DNA from: Rhea pennata
Taxonomy: Eukaryota; Chordata; Aves; Rheiformes; Rheidae
Assembly (NCBI RefSeq): GCF_028389875.1
Contig: NC_084702.1
Location: forward strand, 47,305,053-47,369,052
DNA: 64,000 nt
Reading direction: 5' to 3'
Made by a program: the position numbers and the translations under genes. Positions 1-12,615 of this stretch are shown here, piece after piece (within the stretch, counting starts at the first letter, position 1; each line of letters opens with the position of its first letter). The notes under the pieces were generated by a model. The model ran no database searches, had not been told where the DNA came from, and worked only from the letters and a program-made list of their open reading frames with translations.

Positions 1-3000
1 CCAAGCTCAACCCCCAGAGCCAGAAGTAGAACATCCTGTCATTTTATCATCTCCACAAGGCTGTATTTTATCTTCTAATAATGCCCTTACTGCACTGCTA
101 ATGGCCTGGAAGCTACATGTTGAACACTAGCAGATCAGAAGTTGGAAAAGTGAATTCTGATATATTCAACATATTTCCTAATAGTTCAATTAAAACAGTT
201 ATATATAAAGAGGCAAATAAAACTAGCTGACAAACCTGAGCCTAGAAAATCTACTTACTGTGAACAAACAGTCTTTAAACACAGATCCTCAACAGCTTTC
301 TGTGAAACCTGTCATTCGAACATATACTCAGTGGATATGTTTGGATGCAGACACATGTACCAATTAAAATGTGCATCCACAGCTTAATATTTACCAATAT
401 TATATCTAGGCTTCTAAGTGACTGAAGGACTCCATTTTTTTTTTCAAATATACTGTAAGGATGTAGAAGAATCCACATTGTCAGCACTCAAATAACTCAT
501 TTGGTTTAATTCTGATGACTGCCATTGCACAGCTTTATTCTGCAACATTCCACTGTTTAACTGAGAGATTCATGATACACTCTAGACTAAAACTGTGAGA
601 TAAATTTAGGACCTAGCTGGCAAAGGTTTGCTTATGGGCTACACCTTGTACTGTTTACAGCAGGTTAGCTGTGATATTGACTTCTTTTGCTAATATACAC
701 TGCGATATTCTTACTAATTCAAAATCACCTTAGCATGGAGTTTGTTCAATGCAACAAGCTCAGCAGTAAACTAAAACTGTAAATTAAAGAAAACACTTAG
801 ATGATACAGTAAAATCACAAGCAAGAATGCTTCTTGACTGATAAGGGATGACAGCAAAGAGGAAAATCTGATTCCTGATCTAATGCAGCACTGAAATTGT
901 TACATAAAAGCTGCAAACCACAGCTGAATCACCTCTCTGAGATCAGAAGCAACAGAGTCATGAATGAGGCCTGAGTGACAGAAAGATATACACATTTTTA
1001 AGAAAAACAAGTTTTCGAAAATGATTATGAGAAGCCTAGAAAATTATGCAGGAGCACCTGTTGGCACACAAAAATTCCACAGCTATGTCCTTGAAAACTG
1101 ATTAAGTTTGCACCTGCCAGCATGACAACCACAGAACTTGGGCCTCTGAAGGTATCTTGCAAATAATTATGCGACTCTGGTGAACACATGGTTCATAAGA
1201 TGTTAGCACACCAGCTATTTCACAGCAATTGAATCAAAGTGTATCAGGGATACAGCAAGAGTGGGGCTGCTCCCTGAGTGAAAACAAGCTGGGACAAAGG
1301 GTAACAAAGCACAGGCAGTGCTGGGCACAGGCCCAAGACACATAAGCAAGGTGAGTGGGGCTGTGGCAGTGGCAGTAGTGGTTCCTGCCAACAGTCTGTC
1401 AGAGTCCAGTATTCCCTGACCAAGTTCTTTTAGATACTCTACACATATGGAGAGTGCAACGTTTAATATAAAAGTTTACTTTGAAGATATTTGCTGTTAC
1501 ATGGGATTTTTGATTTAGCAGATACAGCAATATACTGAAATCACAATTCAAGTGTACACTTACAAAGTTCAATCACAATACTAATGTAATTGCCATTACC
1601 AGTCTTTATAAGAAGTTCATCTCACAATGCTCAGCATCCCCAGTCACCAGGAAGGAATATATGGATTGAAGTCAGCTCAAGTCTGTTGCTCTCTTCAAAA
1701 TTCCTTTGTTAGTTGTTGAGGTTTTATACTGTGTGTTGGGCTGAGCCACATACACACTTCCCTCCTGCTGGTCTGGCTATCTCAGGGAGATATTCACATT
1801 CTTTGGATCAGCTCAGAAAGAAACATTTACACCTGGTCTATGGCTGCATGAAATTACCATTCTATGAAATTACTTATTTAAAACAAAGGTTTTAAACTGG
1901 CCCCTTTTGTGTTGAGACAAAGCCAGTTCTCTGTGCCTACACTATTCCTGAGCTTCATAGGCACTTCACCCTTGCCCATCTCCTCTGAGCCTTCTTCCAT
2001 TGTAGGGGTTATTGGTCAGTCACACAGTCCTGCGACAAATGTGAGGCAATGAGTCAGGCTGGAAAGTCTAGTCAACAAGTCAGGGACAGCAGGGACAGAG
2101 CTGGGCATGGGTCTACCCATGGTGCAGCTCAGCTGGGCACCGGGGTTGGGCCTGAGCTTTGATGACGCACTGAGGCCATGGGCACAGTGTGCAGAGTGGA
2201 GGCTGCTGCAGAACTCGGTCGGGCCTATCATTGCATTAGGGTCCTTATAGCATGTGTGTTAGAAGTAGGATGGAAAATGATGAAGAAGCAAGCATGTCCC
2301 CAGATTTACACTGTGTCTTCCCTGTGCAAATGAGCTAGGTGTAGCTGCCAGATTAGGCCACAAATTTAGAAAGTGCTGCTTTTCGACAGAATAGATTTAA
2401 TGAGCAGTTACGTGATGCATGTATTCACTATTATCATTACTATGATGCTGAATGAATTCTACACAAAATTCAAATTCTTCCAATTTGCAACTATTGTATG
2501 ACCATCATGAAAGTAAAATAGTATATATTTCAACAAAGAACAAACCTGTGCTGACTAGACTGTTTCACAGTTCACCATCCTTTGCGTTCCTATAGTTGTA
2601 CTTCCTCAGGTAGTGAATAGTTCTTTTATGCAATACTTTCTTTGGTAAGAAATCTTGGAGCATCTTCAAAATATAAGCTTCCTAAAGTAGGAAAGCATCA
2701 CACATCTCAAGTTATGTGTTGTTTAGTTAGAATTATATCAAAAGTATAAGCACAACAGCGTAAATGTGGAATGAATGATAAATTCATTTTATCAGATTAT
2801 TGTGCAGTTAAAATTGGACATTCAAAGCATAATGACTCAATTTTGTTAGGCTTTGGAGAGCTTTCTGAGATTTCAGAAAACATGAAGAGCTGGTGGACTG
2901 GAGGGCAGATGACTAACATTATTTAGCTGCACATTTATTTCTGAAAAATATTTTCATTGTTAATACTTCTAAGTTTTATTACCTTTGACTTCAGTGTTGT

Positions 3001-4075
3001 TATATAACGTGAAGGCTTTCCAGCACTTTGCAAAGAAATAGAAATTACTACTATACATTACAGTTCCATTCTATAATTTTGTGCTTTAATATGGATATGA
3101 AAAACAGAAAACTATATACAGCTGAGGTTATAAAAACAAAAATTTAGTATTATCACACTCAGTGACTCAGTTATGAGCTGTTTGTTTTTTTAGCAAAAGG
3201 AACAGTCATTCACAATATTGGGCACTAAAATTATTCCTCTCATATTTCTTCAGAAAGATACTCTGATGAATGATATATAGTTAAGACTGCACCACAAAAA
3301 TAACTGATACTAAACTTTGCATGTAGAAAGTTTCATTTAAGGATTCAAAAACATTTTATAAATGTTAACATTTTGTAAATACTAATTAACTACTTTCTGT
3401 GCTAACTTGTGTATATGTTGGCAATGTTACTAATTTACACAGATTTTAAAGTTGATAGGAAACATAAATCAATGTTTTCTCTGGCAAATATACATTAGTA
3501 TTCTATCAACTTGTAATTGCGGTCAGATATTGGTAAGAAAAGGTCACAGGATCCAGGTATGAGTGTCAGGTATATTCCTACCTCATTGTTTAGTCCACAG
3601 GAAAGTAAGGCTAGCAGGACTAAGAATTCAGATGTGTTTTTCTGTATGGGCTGGGAAGAGAGCCAGAATACTATGCAATGGTCTCTTTGTTCCATTCACA
3701 AAGATGATGCACAGCCAAGCTGATGGTTAATACATGCCTTAGATACCATCAAGGGGCAAGGATGGAAGAATTTTGATGCATAAAAATGTTACTTGGGAAC
3801 TCTCTGAACATAGCTTATATATTCAAATAACACCTAGCAACCAAATTTCACAAATGTTATTTTCCCCTGGTGTGGCAGTCCTACATGATACAATCCAGAG
3901 GTGTCAATCAAGTGAACTATAATCATTAAGTTGTCCATAGGAGACAAATTGTCATGATACCAGAATATTAATGGTCTTTTTGTAAGCAAATAACTCTGAG
4001 GTTGTTGAGAATTCCAAGGAATTAGATTACTTAAGATATTTGTGTATTGCTGAGTTCTCCTGAATTGCCATATAG
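1..4075. other. AT-rich noncoding stretch, no gene recognised
   Basis: I read both strands and found no exon with recognisable protein similarity. All open frames are short, at most about 70 codons, and lack splice signals or family motifs. The segment at about 2,010-2,230 is noticeably richer in G+C than its surroundings, but I cannot assign it. If the tandem ERAP2-like relic continued with exon 8 and later exons, they should lie here on the minus strand; I did not find them. They may be deleted or too decayed to read by eye. Confidence 0.6.
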
Positions 4076-4204
4076 TTTATCCTACGATAAAGTACCAAAC
4101 ATTTAATTTATTTGGACAGGAGTTTCTTCTGGATTTGAGATGAGACAAGATGAATTTAAGGAATTCTTCCATTGCACCAAACATCCATTTAGGAAGTAAC
4201 TGTC
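4076..4204 (-). pseudogene. ERAP2-like exon 7 relic (older copy)
   Basis: On the minus strand, after a CACAG acceptor, the reading starts DSYFLNGC, as in the family. After a shift it continues LNSSCLISNPEETPVQIN, a stop, MFGTLS, a stop, then DK. This matches the family segment ending in EMFDxVSYDK, with Glu to TAA and Tyr to TAG. The Tyr is the transition-state tyrosine of M1 enzymes. The length is 129 bp against 132 bp in both other copies here. The donor that should follow DK is lost. Confidence 0.7.
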
Positions 4205-5260
4205 CTGTGGGCTACACAGACAGTTAATCATGTCCTATAGCAGTGACATGGATTTAACTGGATACAGATAAAAGGAAACAAATCAGGACAAAGATAAAAC
4301 TTTTTGCCCACTTTTTGCTACATATAGTAATTAGGAGACATCTCTGTACCAAACAGACTGCAACCATGTTCGCTTTACTTTACACCAAAATATGCTAGCA
4401 TATTTTCATCATGCTAGAAAAAATTAAACATATACAAACTTTGCAAGATAATAAGCAGCCCTCAAGACTTTCTTAAAAAAGATCAGCCTAACATTAATGA
4501 CGTCACTCAGACTCCCAAATCTGTAAATGAAACAATGATCATAGTACAAATTTGGTTATTTTCTATAGTGAAGTTACTATAAGTCTTGAATTTTTCAGAT
4601 GAGACCTAAGATAACTTCTAAGAGTAACAAAACATTTCCATTTACAAAATTATTTTAAGGACTATCAGGCATCTTGAAAGGCCATCTATCTCCAAGGCAG
4701 AATCAGCAGTATCTAAATTCTTCCCATGAACACATATATTTTACAACATAGTATTTAATCTAATATTGAAAAGTATTCTCCTTTAGCTGGAATAGAATAT
4801 ATGAGTTGTATGTCTTACATAATCTGAAGTATTACATAGACAAGCTGAGAGGTTTCAAAATTTTGAAACATACTCATCTTTGAATGAAAAACAATTAAAA
4901 TAAGTTCTAGCAGAAAGTATAATACTTTTTCAAAAAGATTAAAGAGCTATAAAGTAACTATAACTGTGTTGTTAAAAGCCCACAGCTTATCAAAATACTC
5001 ATCAGTTACTAGAATTTTTTTAGTCATATCAAATAGCTGACATCTAAGGAACAGAAATACAAGGAAAGAAACAGGGTAAAAGGAGATTTTTTACTACAAA
5101 AGCTGCAGATCAGAATTTTTTGCAGATCAGAAATGCATTTATTACATGATATGCACTATCAACCTTTTTCTGAACATTAAAGTTTGCTTTACTTTTAGTT
5201 AATCTCAACTAGTTAGTTATATCGCACAAAGATTTTTGTGATAGCTATATGACTTAAAAC

Positions 5261-5371
5261 TTGCAGTACTGAGTTGGCAGCCTTAAGAGAAACCAGCTTC
5301 ATGAATCTGGCAAACCCCTCATTTAGCCAAATGTCATTCCACCATCCCGTGTTAACAAAGTTGCTGGAACA
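5261..5371 (-). pseudogene. ERAP2-like exon 6 relic (older copy)
   Basis: Minus-strand reading after a TTTCTAG acceptor gives [23 protein letters not shown] and continues with a family-like tail. The family consensus is [23 protein letters not shown]. The first half has taken many replacements, including Trp to Cys and Met-Glu to Thr-Gly. The distal zinc Glu in WLNEGFA is kept, unlike in the better preserved copy. The donor after CAA is GTTTTA, a poor match. Confidence 0.75.
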
Positions 5372-6004
5372 CTAGAAAGCAAGATCCCAAATAAGCATAG
5401 TATTAATCAAAATTTAGTAATCGTATTTACAAAGCAAACATCAGTCTTAATGTAAAGCACATTTGAGTTTTTGCAAATATTGTACATGATTCAAAGAACA
5501 ATGAAAAATGAATTACCTGACGTGTTCCTGAAACATTTTTCCATTGTTTAGACCACATATATTTCCTTTGCCTTTTCTGTTTTGGGTTTTTTTTTTTGTT
5601 TGTTTGTTCTTTTTTCACTTAGAAACACGCTGCAGTTAAGAAGGAGATCTGTTAAATGATTCTTATCTCCAGTCTTGTATGCCACTTACAACCCTTGGAT
5701 AATGACAGTGGACTGAGACCTAGCAAATCTAAAGTCTTATTTTCACTTCCGCTACAACCCATTTGTGAACCTATCTTTGAACCTATTTTGTGTTTCTGCT
5801 GTTAAAAGCACAAATGTTGGCACTAGACTTTTTCTTGCCTGTGGCACATTCTTGTATTCCAGAAATGTACCCATGTTTGTGGACATGGACTTTGTTTGCG
5901 GATAAGGACTGTGACACTACAGAAGGACTTACATTGCATTACATAGGACTACCTTAAAGTAAATGAAATATTAAGTATATCAGTAATGTTGGGACTAATA
6001 TACT

Positions 6005-6223
6005 AATAAGGAAGACTTTTTTCACTATTAGGATAGTCAGGCATTGGAACCCATAGAGGTTGATCAATTTCCAGTATTGCAGGGTTTCAAGAATGGCTGG
6101 GAAAGCCTTGAGCAGGCTGGTCTGATATCAGAGCTGACTCTGCTTTTAGCAGGGGGGGGTAGGCTACAGATCTTCTGAGGTCCCTTACTATCTCAATTAT
6201 TCTACAGTTCTGCAATTCTATTA
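6005..6223 (+). mobile_element. CR1 LINE, truncated 3' end
   Basis: The segment follows the 3' end of the avian/sauropsid CR1 retrotransposon: a GGAAG...TTCAC start, a GGCATTGGAAC-type block, a GGTTTCAAGAATGGCTGGG block, then CTTCTGAGGTCCC and a tail ending in ATTCTACAGTTCTGCAATTCTA, the decayed form of the ATTCTATG repeat. It is 5'-truncated, as nearly all CR1 copies are, and has no coding capacity. It lies within the relic of the older ERAP2-like copy. CR1 is abundant in birds, turtles and crocodilians, so it supports a sauropsid source. Confidence 0.8.
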
Positions 6224-8021
6224 GCACAGTGCTAAATTGCATGTGGTACAGTATCCTAAAATAAGGTACACAGTACAAGAAACTCAAAGAAGTCTTATTT
6301 TCCTCCCTCTAATTTCCTCCCCACAAATCTTCACCTTCAGATCTAAGAATTTCAATTAGTCTTCTATATGCAGCTGTAATTTGTCAGTATACCATCAACT
6401 TAACATTACAACTCCTTATATAAAATATACCATGAGCAGTAGCTTTGTAAAATGGTATACAAAAAGAGTTTTAACATAGAATGACTCATTTTATATGAGT
6501 TTGGTGACTTACTTCGAAACAGAGAACAAATAAAAAAGTCTTCTCAGATGTTCTGAGGTTTCCAAGAAAGAAATAAAAACCTAAAGTATTAAAGGAAAGG
6601 TATTTTCTGCAGAAGAAAGATAATTTGCCAAGGGTAGATGATTTATTTCTCATCAAGCTAGTGCCACACATCATAAGCTTTAATATTTATGATTCCATTT
6701 GTAGGCTAGCTCCATATTTGATTCGGGCATTAAATGGGACCATTGAAAAGAAGTTCTTCATCTGACAACATTTCAGTTAAAAACCTGAATAAAACCTGCC
6801 CCTGTTCTTTGTATTTATGCTGCTGCAGCTCTTCAAGCTACTTCTTTCTCTCTGTTTGGTTTTATTGCACTGCATAGTTTTGTATCCACATCTGAAAATG
6901 ACTTTGGGAAAATTCCATTCTAAATTCTATTTATTGTCTTTCAGTTCCTATACTTCTGGAAATTATTTTATAAGATTAGTCCTCCATTTACCTTACTTCA
7001 ATATAACTTTTCTGCTTAAAAATTGAGGTCTTTTTGGCTGAGAAAAAGTTGAAATATCACGTGACATCAAAAAGAAAGTATCAAAACTATGTGTTGGAAT
7101 TAACGAATGATTTTTAAAAGTGTTTTTCATAATTTAGGATGTTTTAAGTCAAACAATTGTATAATTCTTCCAGTGAATTCTTGAGCCTTCTAGATTTTAC
7201 AGAAAAAAGTGAAAATGAAGGAACAGATTAAAGTACAGGATTAGAAATTAACAAACTATCATGACTTAACACTGATCTAGTACTATTTAAAAGCATACTT
7301 TCTAGAATCATCAGGTTATGTGAAAATCTTAATCTTATATTAGCAAAGGTTCTAGTTTTTAAAGAAATACAGAAAATGTTTGAAAACATAAACCCTACTG
7401 AACCTGAAGGTATGAAAGATTCAAAGACAAGAGGTTACCAGAGAATGAATCATTAACATTAAAGATTTATAGTGCAGAAATACTAAATTAAAATTCAGAG
7501 TGTAATAATATGTGCTAGGGGCATAGAAAGTGTGAGGAAATGAGGAATCCAATCTAAGAGTTTGAATTAAGCACAAATCAAAATACTAAGAACAGTTCAA
7601 ATTCCCCTGTTTTCTGTAAGGTACTTGAACATTTAAAGCTTTTTAAGTAGGTACTTTGATGCCAAAACGACTTTTCTTCATCTTATGGATCATGTAGTAT
7701 TCCCTTTATGCCAAAAATCTTGTTAATTTAGAAAACAAATGACAAATCTAAAGACCAGAAATCCCTGCTGAATGTTACTGCAAGTCTTTCGCTAGAAGAA
7801 CCAAAAGTAATGGCGATACCAGAACAAAATGGGCAAACTCTTCAACAGAGAAAGCCTATTATTTCTACTGTTATTTGCAAACATATTTTAACAAATAAGA
7901 GTAACTGCATTTCCATAATCCCACCAACCTCTTCTATACTTAGAAAGACTTTAGACTTTACAAGAAATCGTTAAACTTTCCCATCTTAAAAACTGTGCTA
8001 TCCGTAATTTCATGGCTAAAT

Positions 8022-8147
8022 AATTGCTACTATGAATTTGGAACCTACCTCAGCACAAATGGTGTTTGCATGTTTTCCTGAACATTTTTTCAAGGCCACC
8101 TTTTCCATTAAGGTAAGAGAGAGAAAGAAAACACTATTCAACAGAAG
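8022..8147 (+). pseudogene. ERAP2-like exon 2 relic, inverted (older copy)
   Basis: On the plus strand the translation reads IATMNLEPTSAQMVFACF, then PEHFFKATFSIKV. The family exon has [28 protein letters not shown]. The run of matching positions through EPTSA, MVFACF and FKATFSIK is too long for chance. The 3' part matches the CTATCCAACATGCCAAAG region only with a 4-base gap. The orientation is opposite to the exon 1, 6 and 7 relics around it, which is the main evidence for an inversion. Confidence 0.65.
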
Positions 8148-8400
8148 TTGAACACTGTCAAACATACAAACATGCCTAAGGTTTAATTGAATTTTTTTTT
8201 TAAAAAAAAAAGATTATATGAATCAGGATCTGAATATTTGTTTCCTGAATCTATTCTTCTTTTATGATGTTCTACAGCTACACAATGAGGAAACTGGTAT
8301 TTTTTATAGAAAGTTAACGGGGATATTACACAGGGAATCAATCTACTAGTTTGCAAGAATTCTCAAAATGCACAAATAACAGAAGTTTGTATTTCTTCAG

Positions 8401-8463
8401 ATCAAATTAATTCAACTTGAAGGTAGACTTCTGAAAGCTCATTTTGACATGACTGTGAAAAAA
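8401..8463 (+). pseudogene. ERAP2-like exon 3 relic, inverted (older copy)
   Basis: Directly after a TTTCTTCAG acceptor on the plus strand the frame reads IKLIQLEGRLLKAHFDMTVK. This aligns with the ERAP2 exon 3 start, V-K-T-I-x-L-E-G-G-L-L-E-D-H-F-x-T-T-V-K. Similarity fades after the Val-Lys, where [10 protein letters not shown] should follow, so the 3' half is deleted or scrambled. It lies about 250 bp downstream of the exon 2 relic in the same inverted orientation. Confidence 0.65.
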
Positions 8464-11228
8464 CACACATCATCACCAAGAATCAAGATGAGTTCAAGTT
8501 TCAACCTATTGAAGCTACATAAAATTAATGTATGTGGTAACACTTTTTTAAGAAAGCAGCCTGCAAGTAGTGAAGGGAAACTCTAAAAATGTGAATTGCT
8601 GCCTGAAGCAGATAAAACAGATGATGCAGACTGAAAATAATGTAACCAAGTAGCAGCATACGCTTGCTTAGCCAAGCAAGTTCATTTCAACTTTTTTCTT
8701 CAATGAAATTTCTACTACATCTTTTGCATTCCAGCTTCGCCTCTTGGATAGAATTTCTACTACAACTTTCTCCAGTGACTAATTCTAGGAGGTATTGTGA
8801 AGAATGAATGCGAATTAATTTCTAGTATGAAAAATTTGGGGTATGACTGCTATTACCAGTGGTTTCACAAGTAGATGTCTGTGTCACCTGTGAAATAGAA
8901 TTGGGTACACTAGGCATTAGATATAGCAGTGAAACTATTGGAATTTTATGAGCAGCGTGTTGATAATAGTTTTTCCTTACCAAAACTAGGTAAGCTTAAC
9001 ATAACGTTTTCAGTCCAGATAGGTAATGCTTGCAGTCATCTTTTCATGTTTGAGGCTTATCCTGCACAAAACAAAGCAAATCATGCATAATTTTATTCCA
9101 ATTAAGGAAAATGAACATATCACAGAAAAGTTATTTTTAATGATATGCTTATTGGCATTTCCATAATTTTCTAATTTGTTTGAAAGCAAAAGACCTTATC
9201 TTATAAGAACACACTTCACTTCTTTTATCTGTACAACAGATAAACCCCAAAGCCTTTTAATAATCTGTGCAGTCTAAATACATGAGAAGAGAGAGTATAA
9301 AGATATTGCCTGTGGAATACTGAAGGTGGAGAATGGCTTCCTGAAATAATAGAACAAGTAACAATTTGGAAAACAAGACATTACATTTATTGAATCTCCT
9401 AATCTAATTCACTGACTGTCCCAAAAGAGAAATGAGTGTAATTTAGTTAATCAAAGGAATTTTGAAGGTAATGATCTATAAAGAACATGTCCCTGTTTAA
9501 GCTAATAAAGAGTTTCCAATAACTTAAGTTTGGCTAATGATGTCTGTACTAATTGAAAAATTCACCTGTAAGAAGTTTTCTGGTTATCGGAAATTCTTTA
9601 AAACAAGATACTGAAATCTGCCAATGAAGAGCTTGATCCTGCAAATACTTACTCATGCAATTTACAATCTGTAGAATTACTGGTTCTATTTACTGATGGC
9701 TCTAGTCTCCAACCACAGGATCTGCTCCTGTACTCAATATCCAGATTAAGCTGTCAATGACTTCAGGAATATTGATGGGAATTTTACTTCTCTGAGGAAA
9801 CCAGCCATCATTCTACAAGGATGTAGACATCCACTGAATTAGAACTGTTAACAGTACGTGTGGTTGTTGTTGCTTTCGCATCCACGTCTCTGAGTATTGG
9901 AAATAACAGAAAAAGCTACTGATCTTTTTATATTTTGTCTCTACATTCAATCAAAGCCTACATTTACATTACAAGATTGTAACAGGTACTGATGCAGTCT
10001 GATTTACTTACCAGATTTCTTATCAGACATACCAGGAAAAGTAGTCTCTACTAGATAAACTGTCAAATAAAAGGAATCCTAAGTACTTTCAAGTTTTTAA
10101 AAGATCTATAAAACTGGATATGCTGTAACTGCTATCACTGACAAGAACTGTGCAGATAGTAGGAGCTCTTTTTTTGAACCCATTGAGGACTACTAAAAGT
10201 ATTTCATGTCAAATGTTTATTGCTAAGATTTGTGTTAATCCAGCTATATTCACAGTAACTTTCTTGGAAAATTCATTTGAGGCTTATTGCACAGACAGGT
10301 TAAATCACTAACACTGCTTGTTTCATAGTTAAAAAGTCATTCATTTCAGAACAAGAAGACCCTCGAAGAGACACAGGAATTTTTTTATCAGATAAAATTG
10401 TGCACAATGAGCACTGGACTAACTAACAAGTATTAAAAAAAAAAAGACATGAACAAGGAGAAAAGCTAAATTCACAAATAATTTTTTCCTTGTAAATTAT
10501 TTACTGAGGCCTATTGCTACTTTAATACCCCATCAATGTCATATGAAGTTATTAAATTACAATTATTTACTTTGCTAAGCATTGGCAGTGTATAAGTGAG
10601 TTATACAACACATAAAAATAAAGCCAGTCAAAAGACACTAGTTCTTGTGTTCAGAAAGTTAGCAGTTTAGCGGTATTACTTGAGCTTTATATGCCTTTAT
10701 TTTGTTGTTCCGGAATTTGACCTGTAGGAAAATAAAATGATTTGTCATTTTATTGCAACTTTTAATTAACAACAAAATATCTTAAGTTAGCCTGCAGTTC
10801 TGTTGCATAGCCATACCAGAGAATGCTGGACTTCTACAAGGAGCCCCTTTTCATTTAAATCAAAAGTAACACTGTCATTGCTAGCAATGTTTCATTAGAT
10901 AAAACCAGATGGAGAGAAGAACTAGCTTTTTACAAGAAAAAATTACAGTATTCAACTCTACAAGTTGTTAAGGCCGCAAAATGTCTCATTGGGCATCAAG
11001 CCCTTCACCATACGAAGAGAACACCTTGTTCTGTATTTGTTTGAATAATTAGGTTGGTAATTGTTACAGGATTCCACAAAATACTGTAATTTGCAGAGCA
11101 AAAGGAAAAGCTTTCTAAGTAATCCTTGTGTGAAGGATAAAATAACATTGGCAGTTTGAATTTTTCTCTTAAAATTTTTCACAGGAGAAATGACCTGAGA
11201 ATGTAAACAACTTATAAAGACCTTGTGC

Positions 11229-11714
11229 CTTGCTTTCCCACGAACAGTACTGTATATACTTTTGTTTAGCTTGTAAAACCCATCTTCCAGTCTTGCATGA
11301 AACTCAGTAAAATACTGGTATTACTTGCCAGTTATTCATCCTTCAGGATGTGCACAATATTCTAAAACTTGAAGGGTTTTCTTCTGATTTACTGGTATCA
11401 AAATCATCTCTGGACAAAAGAACTGCACTGGTGATTTCAAGACCATTGCTGCACAAGATGATGAAGTCAGCCTTCTCTCTCACAAATGTACATCTCTCTT
11501 CTCTACAATAGAGTAAAATATAAAGTTGCAAGGTTAAGATAAACAGGCAGATCATAATGAAGTGAAAATATTAAACAAGAAGCTTCAGAAAGTGCCAAAG
11601 GAATGGCTTACCACTGGTAGGGTAGGTCATATTGACATTAATTTCTTGGCTTGCCAATATAAAGTTTCCAGAAAATAAAAGAGAATTAGCTGTAGCAATA
11701 ATTCGCAAAAACAT
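11229..11714 (-). pseudogene. ERAP2-like exon 1 relic (older copy)
   Basis: Several minus-strand frames together rebuild the N-terminal exon of an ER aminopeptidase. A hydrophobic start (MFLRIIATANSLLFSG) resembles a signal peptide and is followed by TSGKPFLW. After a shift comes HYDLPVYLNLATLYFT, like the family [17 protein letters not shown]. Another shift gives KADFIILCSNGLEITSAVLL, then a further shift VLEYCAHPE. Finally come ARLEDGF and KSIYSTVRGKAR, like [15 protein letters not shown]. The expected GT donor reads GC. At least three frameshifts and two stops make it nonfunctional. Confidence 0.75.
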
Positions 11715-11882
11715 GTCTGGCAGAGAAAAGCTATTGTAAATGCATACAAAGAGAGTTCTTCCCTTTGGGGGAAGATGTGGTTTTATCAGACTAAAATGGC
11801 CCATGCCTTGAAAACATTTGCTTTGAATGCATCATGTTTTGACAAAATTCTGTTTTCCAGTAAATTAATTCATCTCTGAAGG

Positions 11883-11910
11883 AAAAAAAAAAAAAAAAAA
11901 AGAAAAAAAG
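11883..11910 (+). repeat. Poly-A tract
   Basis: A run of 19 A, one G, then seven more A. It has no poly-A signal or retrocopy in front of it that I can recognise, so I treat it as a simple repeat. Confidence 0.8.
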
Positions 11911-12496
11911 AGCTTTAACATAGGAATAGCCAGAGCTTCAATGATTAAGTTTTTCAGTACTTGTAAAGCACTCATGCAAAACACACAGCACTGGATCTTT
12001 AAATCTTTTTATCTAAATGTTTAAAATGAAGTATATCCTTTCTATTACCTCTAGTAGTTGCCTGAAAATACAATAAAGCCATAATTCTAAAGGGATGGCC
12101 TATGACTAACACAAGACATGCACTTAAGTAAGGACTTCAGGTCCAGCAAAGGAAAATTCATCTGATACAATAAAGACTCTTTCTTCTCTTCCTCATACAT
12201 ATACACAGCACTTAATTAATTAATGATGCAAAAAACAAATCCCAATCTCTCTCTACTTTCCTCTCAAATCCTGATTTGTGCTTTGTTGACAGCCCTCATA
12301 AAAATCTGTACTGTTTAGCACATCCTGAAGATCTGCAAACCTGCATAGAAAATGTTACAAATATTTGAGATTATTACATGTGCTGGGAGTAAGACTTCCA
12401 CTGTCAGGCTTACTTCTTATTTCCCTGGAGAATGAGACTCAGAAATAAAGCTCAGAATTGTATGCATTTTTTTTTATAGCAGCTCTTCAGTTTTTA

Positions 12497-12554
12497 CATA
12501 TATATATACGTGTGTGTGTGTGTATATATATTTATATAACATAAATGTAAATAT

Positions 12555-12597
<43 letters not shown>

Positions 12598-12615
12598 GTG
12601 TATGTATGTTTATAT
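12497..12615 (+). repeat. Compound TA/TG microsatellite
   Basis: An alternating TA block, a short TG block, another TA block, then about 15 uninterrupted TG units (roughly 12,559-12,588), followed by TATG/TGTG variants. An apparent open frame through it is only the reading of the repeat. Confidence 0.95.

Larger units (their letters stand above)
4076..11714 (-). pseudogene. Old, fragmented and rearranged ERAP2-like pseudogene
   Basis: Five separate stretches resemble exons 1, 2, 3, 6 and 7 of an ER aminopeptidase (M1 family). Exons 1, 6 and 7 read on the minus strand in the correct order. Exons 2 and 3 read on the plus strand between them. All pieces carry frameshifts, stops or lost splice sites, so this is an old relic. 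The residues are closer to ERAP2 than to LNPEP or ERAP1: exon 7 has a TPxQI pattern, exon 3 begins like the ERAP2 ELEGGLLEDHF segment, and exon 1 ends with an ARLEDGF-like segment. It lies downstream of, and in tandem with, the better preserved ERAP2 pseudogene. I infer an old tandem duplication followed by a local inversion. Exons 4, 5 and 8-18 were not found. Confidence 0.65.

Noticed and set aside
6650-6740. Faint similarity to an exon 5 (GAMEN) segment on the minus strand in the old relic
   Set aside because: Only scattered short matches (CCCGA, AATCA, GGAGCT) and no motif after GGAGCT; below what I can support by eye.
9009-9060. Possible exon 4 trace of the inverted relic on the plus strand
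   Set aside because: CCAGATAGG and a GAGGCTT-like match need many gaps; not distinguishable from chance without an alignment score.
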